Shown here piece after piece: positions 47,341-59,806 of a stretch of DNA of 64,000 nt. How positions within the stretch are numbered: position 1 is the stretch's first letter; each line of letters begins with the position of its first letter. Both the position numbers and the translations under genes were made by a program. The stretch lies in contig NC_065571.1 of assembly GCF_937616625.2 (NCBI RefSeq), forward strand, positions 20,831,701 through 20,895,700, written 5' to 3'. The DNA comes from Mercurialis annua. Its lineage: Eukaryota > Streptophyta > Magnoliopsida > Malpighiales > Euphorbiaceae. The notes under the pieces were generated by a model. The model worked only from the letters and a program-made list of their open reading frames with translations, did no database searches and was not told the DNA's origin.

Positions 47341-47770
47341 CTTAATAATGAATATTTCCAGAATTTTTACACATAATTCTCAGCCATCTTCCACCTTCTT
47401 CTTCCTCATCCCTAACCCTTTATGCATTCCAACTTCAAACCTCCATATCTCCTTCATTTCTCAACCAAATTTGGTGATCTTGGTGTCTATGGAAAGAGGA
47501 GAGGAAGGGCTACACATTGATACCAGAAAATTTGAGAAAAATCGACAAGTTAAGGTGAGGTTTACTGTAGCACGAATTCTGTTTTTGATGAGATTATTAG
47601 TTGATGATATATTTGAGTTTAGAATTGATAATTAGACTTGTATTTGATTTGTTTGAACTGAATATTTAATTTGTGAGGGCTGATATGGTGAGGTATGAGA
47701 GTTGTGAATATATATATGTATGGGTTGATGATAGGTGGCTGTAATTTTTGGCCATGGTGGCCACGCTACT

Positions 47771-47869
47771 CACCGTGCCGAAGCACGGTGAGCTGCTGCC
47801 GTGAGCAGCAGCCCTGGTGCGACGCACCAGGGCGTTGGCCGGCCCCTCTCCTGTCAATACAGGGGAGGG
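47771..47869 (+). promoter_or_regulatory. GC-rich cluster of four hairpins (LTR C 3')
   Basis: Back-to-back stems: CACCGTGC/GCACGGTG with CGAA loop (47771-47790); GCTGCTG/CAGCAGC (47792-47812); CCCTGGTGC/GCACCAGGG with GAC loop (47812-47832); CCCTCTCCTGT/ACAGGGGAGGG with CAAT loop and one T-G pair (47844-47869). They begin about 440 bp downstream of the TATA box, so they should be in the transcript leader. The surrounding LTR is AT-rich. Confidence 0.7.
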
Positions 47870-49150
47870 CTAAGTTGAGGGGGAGGGGGCTGATGCCACC
47901 CTCTGTTTGTGTTCGAATGCGTAATTGTTTCAATAGTTAATTGAGTTACGAAACTAGGAATCAAACTTGACATAAAAGCAATTTTTAGGATAAAATGTTA
48001 ATGATTTGTAGTTGGAATTGGTTAGGTATTATGGCATTATTAGAAGTTGATATATAGGTAATCACATCGAATAATAGGCTGATTTAAATCGGTTAAAATG
48101 ATAAAAGAATAACCATAAAATTGACGTTTTAAAGAACATAAATGTCGTAACCTACGTTAAAAAAAATGCAATATCAAAATTGATAGGTAAAATGGTTATA
48201 GAAAATATAATAGGGCTGTTCTAAATTGAATAAAATGTTAATAACTTAGTATAATAATTATGCTAAGTATGTTTTAAAACATTGTTTCCGTGTCGTGTTT
48301 AAACCAAGTAGGAGTCGATAGGCGACGTTTAGTGAAATGAAGTGCATTTCGACTAAGGTTAAGATCGTATGAAAATCAAGGATTTTAAAGGTTATATATG
48401 TTGTTTTAAACTCAATTTGCTAAGGTAAAAGATATTAAGGTTAACCATTTTGAGATTTAAAGCACGAAAAGACAAAATTGATGTAACAACGCGACGAAGC
48501 AAATTTAGACGTTTGAGCAAGTTTTATAGGATTGATTTGGCATTATAAATGTGTTGAAGTTAAAAAGACTTAACTTAATATAGTAATTTAATAGTTTTTA
48601 TTTTATAATGTCAATGAGATATAAATGTATTTTGAACCTCGTTTGTGATAGACAAACCGAGAGGCGACGGGATCGACGGTTTTGGCCTAGGAATATTCGG
48701 CCAAGACTAATGAGCATAAACAATTTGGATTGGAAAGCAAGGAGTGAGTATACTTTTTTCTCGCGTATTATTACGCTAATAGTATATTATTAAATATTTT
48801 ATTTATAAGTACAAAAAAAATACATCGCATTATATAATAATTGTTGTGATTTTCAATTGTATAAACTAAATGGTTATTCTACCGTGAGATACACAGAATA
48901 TGACTTATTATATAGGTATATATACATATATTTATATATAGATATGTATATATATGCACTGATAATTTATGCTTGACAATTAAATTGTGTATTGGTTTAT
49001 TATATATTTGAGAATGAATTACATATTTGGTGTTGGATCGAATTGTATAGTGTTTTGTTGTTGTTTGTTCTATGTTTGAAATTTTGTATATCGTTTTGTT
49101 GCTATTTGTTCTATACATGATAATGATGTATGATCCGAAGAAACGAGCTA

Positions 49151-49169
49151 CCTATTGGGCGTCAATAGG
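49151..49169 (+). promoter_or_regulatory. Conserved LTR hairpin (C 3' copy)
   Basis: CCTATTG-GGCGT-CAATAGG, identical to the 5' LTR copy, preceded by ACGAGCTA and followed by CCGTGTGATCACCGGT. Confidence 0.6.
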
Positions 49170-49284
49170 CCGTGTGATCACCGGTGTTTGTAAGAGTCTT
49201 GATGTCTGTACTTAGAATTGTTTGACATGAGCTCAATATACGCTAATTATGTTTGGGTATCGGAAAGGAGGATTATAATTTTGG

Positions 49285-49466
49285 TAGATACGAGGTAACT
49301 CGGTCGAACTATCTCGGGCCCCGTATCTAGTGAGTAACTCGGTTGAGCTATCTCGGGACTCACACCTTGGGAGTAAGTAGTGGCATAAGTAACTCGATTG
49401 AACTATCTCGGGACTATGCCACGTGGTAACGAGTAACTCGGTTGAACTATCTCAGGAACGTACCAC
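49285..49466 (+). promoter_or_regulatory. Four constant-core modules (LTR C 3')
   Basis: Same four modules as in the 5' LTR, arms TAGATACG...CGTATCTA through GTGGTA...TACCAC all intact. The few changes, for example TCAAACT to TCGAACT, CTCGGTT to CTCGATT and CTCGGGA to CTCAGGA, fall in the cores. Confidence 0.65.
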
Positions 49467-49988
49467 TTGGATCAAATGATTTGATATGAATACGATACAT
49501 GTTAGGAAAGGTTAGGAGTTTAAGATTAAGGTTTCTATCGGATCAAATCTTCGTTTGTAATACAATGATGTTATATTTGTTTAAGTAAATGAATTTCATT
49601 TGCGATGTTATTTTTGTGATAATATCGTTAGTAAGGTATATCTCACCCAGAAGTCCATTATTTTGTCGGGAGTCTGTCTTGCCATGTATAGTCTGACTTA
49701 CGTGAACGCTGCAGTAGTACATTGTGTGGCCATTCATGACCTAGGATAATACTATAGTGTTGGCAAATGTTTATAACTATTGTTGTATATAATATGAATA
49801 TTATAACGATGTTAGATTTACGTATTTAGTGGTTACAAAATAACTATTAATGTTTTCATAATTAAATGCTTTCGTGTTATAACATAGTTGTGAAAAATTT
49901 ATAATGAATTTCAGGCTTGCTACGGGTTTCGGGACTACAATTCCCATTCCCTAGCGCCGGTCGCGGCCCTCGATTTTGGGTCGTGACA

Positions 49989-51782
49989 TTAGCGATTTAA
50001 GCAAAATGTTTACAAACATTACGAAACAAAATCCAAACGTTTTACCTTTTTAGCGATTTAAGCCAAACGTTACGAAACCAATCCAAATGTTTAAAACGTT
50101 ACGAAACAAATCCTAACGTTTCACCTCTTTAGTAATATAAGCCAAACGTTTAAAACGTTACGAAATAAATCCTAACGTTTCACCATTTTAACAGTTTAAG
50201 CCAAATGTTTAAAATGTTATCAAACAAATCCAAACGTTTAAAACATTTCGAAACCAATCCAAACTATTAAAATGTTACAAAACAAATCCTAGCGTAACCT
50301 TTTTGGCGATTTAAGCCAAACGTTTAAAACATTATAAAACTAATCCAAGCGTTTAAAACGTTACGTAACATATCCAAATGTTTAACCTTTTTAGCAATTT
50401 TAGCCAAACGGCTAAAACATTGCGAAACAAATCCTAACATTTCACCTTTTTAGCGATTTAAGCCAAACGTTTAAAACGTTACGAAACAAATGCTAATGTT
50501 TCCCCTTTTTAGCAATGTAAGCCAAACGTTTATAATGTTACGAGACAAATCCAAACGTTTAAAACGTTATAAAACAAATCCTAATGTTTGACCTTTTTAG
50601 TGATTTAAGCCACACGTTTAAAACGTTACAAAACAAATAAGAATGTTTTCCCTATTTAGCGATTTCAGCAAAACCTTTAAGTGTTACAAAACAAATCAAA
50701 ACGTTTAAAACATTACGAAACCAATCCAAACGTTTAAAACGTTACGAAACCAATCTAAACAATTAAAATGTTACAAAACAAATCCTAACGTTTCACCTTT
50801 TTAGCGATTTAAGGCAAACGTTTAAAACGTTACGAAACAAATACAAACATTTAAAACGTTACGATACATATACTAACGTTTGATCTTTTTCGCGATTTAA
50901 GCCAAACGCTTAAAACGTTACAAAACAAATCAGAATGTTTTACCTTTTTAGCTATTTAAGCCAAACGTTTAAAACGTTACGAAACAAATCCAAACGTGTA
51001 AAACGTTACAAAACCAATCCAAATGTTTAAAACATTACGAAAACAATCCAAACAATTAGAACGTTACCAAACAAATCCTAACGTTTCACCTTTTTAGCGA
51101 TTTAGGCCAAACGTTAAAAACGTTACGAAAAAAGTCTTGACGTTTCACCTTTTTTGTTATTTTAGCCAAACGTTTAAAACATTTCGAAACAAATCCAAGC
51201 ATTTCACCTCTTTAGCGATTTAAGCCAAACATTTAAAACGTTATGAAAAAAATCCTAACGTTACACCTTTTTAGCGAGTTAAGCCAAACGTCTAAAACGT
51301 TACAAAACCAATCCAAATGTATAAAACGTTACGAAACAAATCCTAATGTTCCACCTTTTTAGCGATTTAAGCCAAACGTTTAATATGTTACAAAACAAAC
51401 CTTAACGTTTGACCTTAAAGCAATTTAAGCCAAACGTTCAAAACATTACGAAACAAATCCTAACGTTTCATATTTTTTGCGATTTAAGCCAAACTTTTAA
51501 AATGATACAAAACAAATTCAAATGTTTCACCTTTTTAGCGGCTTAAGAAAAACGTTCACAATATTATGAAATAAATCCAAACGTTTAGAACGTTACGAAA
51601 CAAAATCCTAACGCTTCACATTTTTAGTGATTTAAGCCCAAACGATTAAATTGTTACGAAACAAATCAAAACGTTTAAAACTAGACAAATCCTAACGTTT
51701 TACCTTTTCAACGATTTAAGCCAAACGTTTAAAATGTTACGAAACAAATCCAAACGTTTAAAACTAAATAAATTGAAACGTT
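49989..51782. repeat. Satellite block 5
   Basis: The 59/88-bp satellite resumes in phase from the TTAGC target copy and ends at LTR F. Units are noticeably more mixed than in the duplicated blocks. No gene seen. Confidence 0.95.
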
Positions 51783-53696
51783 TATAATACCCCGTATTTT
51801 TAGTATAAGTATTTATTGGATTAATTATGTTATTTCAGCCAATTGGAGTTAAAGATAAGGGAATTTCCGTAAATAAGACGGAAAATAGAATTTTGACGAG
51901 GGATGAATTTTAATAAAGTTTGATTATGCTATTGATTAAATTAATTTGAATTAAAATTTATCTCATATTTTTATATCGAGATAAGCATGTTGGGATTTAA
52001 TGAGAAATTTGGAGAAATCTCCATTAAATAAAAAAAATGATTTTAAGATGGATATTTAAATGATATCCGTAAATGTTATTATTTGGATTATTTTAAGAGA
52101 ATCCATAAATATTTGGAATATTATTTTTAAATATGGATTTAAGCCCGATAAATAAATTATACGGCTAAATCATAAATTTCTATGGAAAAAGGCAATAATT
52201 AATATTTTGGATTAAGAGAAGGACTCCGTATAATTTAAATTTGTTTAACAAAAATTGGATTTTAGCCCGACATAATAACAATGTGGTTAATCGATGAGAT
52301 TAATTATTATGGATTTTTAATTTATAATAATTAAAAGAAGAGGATTAAATTAAAGTTAGCCCATTTAAATTATAAAGCCCAAACTTCTATTTCTTTAATT
52401 GAGATAAAAACATACCAGAGATTTCTTTTTCTCATCTTCCTATTTAAAACATCACGTTTAAGAGAATGGAGAAGGCTAGGGTAAAGGACCCGTACGCCGC
52501 CGTGATTTTTTTTTTATTAGGACGTTTTGAAAAAAAAAATTAAAATTAAAATTAAAATTGATTTTTGAAATAAAATGGAAATCAGAAAATAGAATTGATA
52601 AAGTTAGATGAATAAATTTTTGAAGTTGATTTTAAAATGAATTATAGTTTAAGCTAAGTTCAAATACAAATGTTAAAGTATAATGGAGATCGAGCTTAAA
52701 AGCTAAACTTAGGATTAACTACGGACTTAATATACAATTTATGAGAATTAGTTTATTTTAATGAAAGTTGTAATTATAGTGAATCAACAATTACCTAAGT
52801 GTTAGAAAATTTGAAAATTAAAAAGTAGTAAATAAACGACTTGGTTAAATGTTATCCTAATTGACTAGTAAGACATTAAGAATGCAAGAATTAAAGTGAG
52901 GACCTATAATTTGATTCAAACTTTAACGTTTGAATATAAAAGTGGAATAAATCTATAAGTTAGAGCGTCAATGTGATATTTATTCGTATTATAGATATTA
53001 AGAAATATTGGCTTGGAGAAGTAGATGATTTGGAGGATTAAACAAGGGGCTATTGTATTTGCTTTTGAAATTGGAATAAGCGATCGAGGTGAGTTCGCGA
53101 TTTACTTTCGAATATTATTATTTTTATATATAGATAGATACATGTATTTGATTGAATGTTTTAGTTTTAAACTTATGTACTTATTTATAGAATTGATATT
53201 AATATTACTAGAACTTCATTAAGTTATTTTAAATAATAAGTTTGTGATTTTTATTAATACTCTATTTTATGCTATGAATAGTTAAAGTATACTACACTTT
53301 ATTAAAGCTCGCATAAATTGAGTTTGAAATATATTTGATACTAAATTTTGATTTTATTACGGATAATGTGATTTGTAGTCGGCGATGGTTAGATCGTGAG
53401 ATCGCCAATGAAATAGCATCAATTATTTTATAAGAGCATGTATTATTTAGTTAATACTCTTTATTCTTTTAATGCCTTTAGGCATGTATATATAGAGAAT
53501 TTGAGAATTTAATTATAGTACTTGTTATTTTAATAGCTTCGCTACATGTATGTTTATTATACGAACTTATACATTGTTTGTTATGTGGAATTATTATTTA
53601 AACCCAATATGTGATCCAGGGGAAACGAGCTACCTATTAGGCGTCGATAGGTTGTGTGATCACCAGTGTCAACTTGAGTCTAGGCGCCTGTGTCGC
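51783..53696 (+). mobile_element. LTR F, 3'-truncated
   Basis: Starts TATAATACCCCGTATTTTTA (G-to-A at base 2) and is related to the LTR at 1-977. It contains an AAAATT microsatellite (about 52540-52560), the AGCGATCGAGGTGAGTTCGCG box (GT at 53089) and the conserved hairpin at 53633. It then stops at TGTCGCG and passes into satellite TTTCCCCTTTTT. The terminal part (GACCCCG box to GTCGTGACA) is missing. A 65-codon frame at 53025 is not supported as a gene. Confidence 0.85.
53633..53651 (+). promoter_or_regulatory. Conserved LTR hairpin (F copy)
   Basis: CCTATT-AGGCGTC-GATAGG, five Watson-Crick pairs plus one T-G, preceded by ACGAGCTA and followed by TTGTGTGATCACC. A C-type stem with one decayed pair. 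Confidence 0.5.
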
Positions 53697-56600
53697 GTTT
53701 CCCCTTTTTATCGATTTAAGCCAAACGTTTAATATGTTACGAAACAAATCCAAACTATTAAAATATTACGAAAAAAATCCTAACGTTTCACCTTTTTAGT
53801 GATTGAAGCCAAACGTATACAAACGTTAAGAAATAAATCCAAACGTTTCACCTTTTTAGCGATTTAAGCCAAACGTTTAAAATATTACGAAACAAATCCA
53901 AACGTTTAAAACGTTACTAAACAAATCCTAATGTTTCACCTTTTTAGCGATTTAAGCCAAGCGTTTACAAACATTATGAAACATATTCAAACGTTTCACC
54001 TTTTTAGCGATTTAAGCCAAACGTTTAAAACGTTTCGAAGCAAATCCAAACGTTTAACCTTTTTAGCGATATAAGAAAAACGTTTACAAATATTATGAAA
54101 CAAATACAAACATTTTACCTTTTTACCGATTTAAGCCAAACGTTATGAAACCAATCCAAATGTTTAAAACGTTACGAGACAAATCCTAACGTTGCACCTT
54201 TTTAGTTATTTAAGCCAAACGTTTAAAACGTTAAGAAACAAATCCTAACATTTCACCTTTTTAGCGATTTAAGCCAAACGTTTAAAACGCTACGAAAAAA
54301 ATCCTAACGTTTCACCTTTTTAGCGATTTAAACCAAACGTTTAAAACGTTTCGAAACAAATTCAAACATTTCACCTTTTTAGCGATATAAGCCAAACTTT
54401 TAAAATGTTTCGAAACAAATCTAAAAATTTAAAACGTTACGAAACAAATCATAGCTTTTCACCTTTTAGCGATTTAAACCAAACGTTTAAAATGTTACGA
54501 AACAAATCCAAACATTTCACCTTTTTAGCGATATAAGCCAAACATTTAAAACGTTACAAAACAAATCCTTATGTTTCACTTTTTTAGCAATTGAAGCTAA
54601 ACGTTTAAAACAAATACTAATGTTTCACCTTTTTACCGATTTAAGACTAACGTTTAAAATGTTACAAAAAAATCAAAACGTTTCACCTTTTTAGTGATTT
54701 AAGCAAAATGTTTAAAATGATACGAAACAAATCCAAACTATTAAAACTAAACAAATCGTAACGTTTCACCTTTTTAGCGAATTAAGCTAAACGTTTAAAA
54801 TGTTACAAAACAAATCCAAATGTTTAAAACGAAACAAATCGTAACATTTCACCTTTTTATCAATATAAGCCAAACGTTTAAAACGTTACGGAACAAATCC
54901 AAACGTTTCACCTTTTTAGTGATTTAAGCCAAACGTGTAAAATGTTACGAAACGAATCCAAACGTTTAAAACGTTACGAAAAAAATCCTAACATTTTGCC
55001 TTTCTAGCGATTGAAGTCAAGCGTATACAAATGGTACGAAACAAATTTAGATGTTTCACCTTTTTAACTATTTAAGCCAAACATTTACAAACATAACGGA
55101 AAAAATCCAAACGTTTCACCATTTTAGCGATTTTAGCCAAACGTTTAAAACGTTATAAAACAACCCAAACTGTTTGAAACGTTAGGAAACAAATCCTATA
55201 GTTTCACCTTTATATCTATTTAAGCTGAACGCTTAAAATGTTACGAAACAAATCCAAACATTTAAAACGAAACAAATCCTAACCTTCCACCTTTTAACCG
55301 ATTTAATCCATACATTTAAAACGTTATGAAACAAATCCTAACGTTTCACGTTTTAGCGATTTAAGCCAAACATTTTAAATGTTACGAACTAAATCAAAAC
55401 ATTTAAAACGTTACGAAATAAATCCAAACATTTCACCTTTTTAGCGATTGAATCCAAACGGATACAAACGTTACGAAACAAATCCAAACGTTTCACCTTT
55501 TAGTGAATTAAGACAAACATGTAAAACGTCACGAAACCAATTCAAACGTATAAAACGTTACGAAATAAATCCAAATGTTTCACCTTTTTAGCGATTTAAG
55601 CCAAACATTTACAAACGTTACGAAACAAATCCAAACGTTTCACCTTTTTATCAATATAAGCAAAACGTTTAAAATGTTACCAAACCAATCCAAACGTTTA
55701 TAACGTTATGAAACAAATCCAAATATTTCACCTTTATAGCAACTTAACCCAAACGTTTAAAAATGTGACAAAACAAATCCAAACGTTTCCCTTTTTAGCG
55801 ATTTAAGCCAAACTTTTGAAACGTTACGGAACCAATCCAAACATTTAAAGCGTTCCGAAAAAAATCGAAAAGTTTTACCTTTTTAGCGATTTAAACCAAA
55901 AGTTTAAAACGTTACGAAACCAATCAAATGTTTAAAATGTTAAGAATTCAATTCAAATGTTTCACCTTTTTAGCGATTTAGCCAAACATTTACAAACGTT
56001 TCGAAACAAAACCAAACATTTCACCTTTTTATTGATTTAAGGAAAAAGTTTAAAACGTTACGAAACCAATCAATACGTTTAAAATGTTTCACCTTTTTAG
56101 CGATTTAAGAAAAACGATTACAAACTTTACGAAACAAATCCAAACGCTTCACTTTTTAAGGGATTTAAGCCAAACCTTTAAAATGTTATGAAACCAATGC
56201 AAACGTTTAAAACATAACGAAACAAATCCAAACGTTTCACCTTTTTAGCAATTTAAGGCAAACGTTTAAAACGTTACGAAACCAATTCAAACGTTAAAAA
56301 CGTTAAGCAACAAATCCAAAAGTGTCACCTTTTTAGCGATTTAAGTCAAACTTTAAACGTTACCAAACCAATTCAAACGTTTAAAACGTTACGAAACAAA
56401 TCTAAATGATTCACCTTTTTAGCAATACAAGGCAACTGTTTAAAACGTTACAAATCCAATCCAAACGTTAAAAACGTTACAAAACATATCTAAACGTTTC
56501 CCCTTTTTAGCTATTTAAGCCAAACATTTACAAGCGTTACGAAACAAATCTAAACGTTTCACCTATTTTGCGATTTATGCCAAACGTTTACAAATGTTAC

Positions 56601-59600
56601 GAAACAAATCCAAACGATTCATCTTTTTAGCGATTTAAGCAAAACTTTTAACACGTTACCAAACCAGTCCAAAAGTTTAAAACATAATGAAACAAATCCA
56701 AATGTTTCATCTTTTTATCGATTTTAGCCAAACATTTAAAAACGCTTCGACACAAATCCAAAAGTTTCACCTTTTTAGTGATTTAAGCCAAACATTTACA
56801 AACATTACAAAACAAATCCAAAAGTTTCACGTTTTTAGCGATTTAAATCAAACGTTTACAAACGTTACAAAAACAAGTCAAACGTTTAAAACGTTAAGAG
56901 ATCAATCCAAACCTTTAAAACGTTACGAAACTAATCCTTACATTTCACCTTTTTAGCGATTTAATCCAAACGTTTAAAACATTACGAAACAAATCCTAAC
57001 GGTTCACCTTTTTAGCGATTTAAGCCAAACGTTTAAAACGTTACAAAACAAATCCTAACGTTTCACCTTTTTAGCGAACTAAGCCAAATGTTTAAAAAAA
57101 ATCCAAACGTTTCACCTTTTTAGAAATTTAAACCAAATGTTTAAAACATTACGAAACCAATCAAAACATTTAAAACGTTATGAAACAAATCCTAACGTTT
57201 CACCTTTTTAGCGATTTAAGCCAAATGTTTAAAATGTTACGAAACAAATTCAAACTTTTAAAACGAAACAAATCCTAACGTTTTATCTTTTTAGCGATTT
57301 AAGCCAAACGTTTAAAACGTTACCAAACAAATCCTAACGTTTCCTCTTTTTAGCAATTTATACCAAACCATTACAAACATTACGAAATAAATCTAAATGT
57401 TTCACCTTTTTAGAGATTTAAGCCAAACGTTTAAAATGTTACGAAACCAATCCAAACGTTTAAAATGTTATGAAACCAATTCAAATGTTTAAAACGTTAT
57501 GAAATAAAGCCAAATGTTTAACCTTTTTAGCGATTTAAGCCAAACATTTACAAACGTTACGAAACAAATCCTAATATTTCACCTTTTTAGCGATTTAAGC
57601 AAAACATTTAAAATGTTACGAAACAAATCCTAATGCTTCACCTTTTTAGCAATTTAAGCCAAACATTTAAAACGTTAGGACATTAATCCAAACATTTAAA
57701 ACGTTTCTAACAAATCCTAACGTTTGACGTTTTTATCGATTTAAGTCAAACGTTTAAAACGTTACTAAACAAATCCAAATCTTTTACCTTTTCAGCTATT
57801 TGAGCAAAACTTTTAAATTTGTTACGAAACAAATCCAAACGTTTAAAACGTTACGAAACAAATGCTAACGTGTCACCTTTTTAGTGATTTAAGCCAAACG
57901 TTTAAAACGTTACGAATTAAATCCTAACATTTCAACTTTTAAGCAATTTGAGACTAACGTTAAAAACGTTAAGACACAAATCCAAACGTTTAAAACGTTA
58001 CGAAACAAATCCTAATTTTTCCCCTTTTAATAAATTTAAACCAAACATTTAAAACGTTACAAAACAATTCCAAACGTTTCATATTTTTAGCGATTTAAGG
58101 AAAACGTTTAAAATGTTACGATACAAATCCAAACGTTTAAAACTAAACAAATCCTAACGTTTCACACTTTAAGTGATTTAAGCCAAACCTATAAAATGTT
58201 ACGGAATATATCCAGACGTTTAAAACGAAACAAATCCTAACGTTCACCTTTTTAGCGATTTAAGCCAAACATTTAAAACGTTATGAAAAAATCCTAGCAT
58301 TTCACCTTTTTAGCGATTTAAGCCAAACGTTTAAAACGTTATAAAACAAATCCTAACGTTTCACCTTTTTAGCGGTTTAAGCCAAACGTTTAAAATGTTA
58401 CAAAACAAGTCCAAACGTTTAAAACATTACGAAACAAATCCTAACGTTTCACCTTTTTAGTGATTTAAGCCAAACGTTTACAAACTCTACAAAAGAAATG
58501 CAAACGTTTCACCTTTTTAGTGATTTAAAACAAACGTTGAAAATGTTTCGAAACAAATCTGAACGTTTTACCTTTTTAGCGATTTAAACCAAACTTGAAC
58601 AAACGTTGCGAAACAAATCCAAAAGTTTCACCTTATTAGCGATTTAAGCCAAACGTTCAAAACACTACGAAACCAATCCAAACGTTTAATACGTTATAAA
58701 ACCAATCATTTCACCTTTTTAGCAATTTTAGCCATACGTTTAAAATGTTACGAAACAAATCCTAATGTTTCATCTTTTTAGCGATTAAACCAAACGTTTA
58801 GAATGTTACGAAACAAATCCTAACGTTTCCCCTTTTTAGCGATTCAAGCCAAACGTTTAAAACGTTTCGAAACAAATCCAAACGCTTCCCCTTTTTAGCG
58901 ATTTAAGCCAAACTATTAAAACGTTACGAAACCAATCCAAACATTTAACATGTTACTAAACAAATCCTAACTTTTCACCTTTTTAGCGATTTAAGCCAAA
59001 CGTTTATAACGTTACGAAACAAATCCTAACATTTCACCTTTTTAGCGATTTAAGCCAAACATTTAAAAAGTTCGAAACTAATCCTAATGTTTCACCTTTT
59101 TAGCAATTTAAGCCAAACATTTAAAACGTTAGGACACAAATCCAAACGTTTAAGATGTTACGAAACAAATCTTGATGTTGTAACGTTTTAGCGATTTAAG
59201 CTAAACGTGTAAAACGTTACAAAATAAATCCAAATCTTTTACCTTTTTAGCGATTTAAGCAAAACTTTAAATGTGTTACGAAACAAATCCAAATGTTACG
59301 AAACAAATGCTAACGTTTCCCCTATTTAGCGATTTAAGCCAAACGTTTAAAACGTTCGAATGAAATCCTAACATTTTACCTTTTAAGCAATTTAAGCCAA
59401 ACGTTTAAAACGTTACTACACAAATCCAAACGTTTAAAACGTTTACGAAACAAATTCTAACGTTTCATCTTTTTAGCTATTTAAGCCAAACGTTTAAAAC
59501 GTTACAAAACAAATCCAAACGTTTTACCTTTTTAGCGATTTAAGCAAAACGTTTAAAATATTATGAAACAAATCAAAACGGTTAGAACGTTACGAAATGA

Positions 59601-59806
59601 ATCCTAACGTTTCACATTTTCAGCGATTTAAGCCAAACGTTTAAAACGTTATAAAACACATCCAAACGTTTCATGTTTTTAGCAATTTAAGCCACACGTT
59701 TAAAATGTTACGAAATAAATTCAAACGTTTAAAACTAAACAAATCCTAAAAGTTTTCCCTTTTTAGCGATTTAAGCCAAATGTTTAAAATATTACGAAAC
59801 AAATCC
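53697..59806. repeat. Satellite block 6 (6.1 kb)
   Basis: Same satellite and orientation, with more TTTACAAACG units and more irregular unit lengths than elsewhere. No large internal duplication was noticed by eye. The 89-codon frame at 56687 is a read-through of the repeat. It ends at the broken edge of LTR G. Confidence 0.95.

Larger units (their letters stand above)
38122..49988 (+). mobile_element. Element C: complete non-coding Gypsy LTR element
   Basis: Flanked by a perfect 5-bp target duplication TTAGC (38117-38121 and 49989-49993). Removing the element and one TTAGC rejoins the satellite in exact phase. 5' LTR 38122-41396, primer site 41401-41412, internal region 41397-44542, PPT 44530-44542, 3' LTR 44543-49988 with solo LTR E nested at 45083-47279. 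Excluding E, the two LTRs are 3275 and about 3249 bp and align closely. The 3.1-kb core carries no recognisable gag or pol, so this is LARD-like. Confidence 0.93.
44543..49988 (+). mobile_element. Element C 3' LTR, split by solo LTR E
   Basis: 44543-45082 and 47280-49988. It aligns with the 5' LTR throughout, with scattered substitutions. It lacks about 57 bp corresponding to 41002-41058, which removes GACCCCGTGG and the TTTCAG box, and has the complete four-hairpin GC cluster. It ends GGGTCGTGACA at 49988, followed by the TTAGC target copy. Confidence 0.92.

Noticed and set aside
56687..56956. 89-codon frame, with similar ones at 24768 and 28867, with repeated Phe-Ser-Asp-Leu peptides
   Set aside because: Translations of the satellite unit in a frame that lacks stops; no start context and no conservation beyond the repeat.
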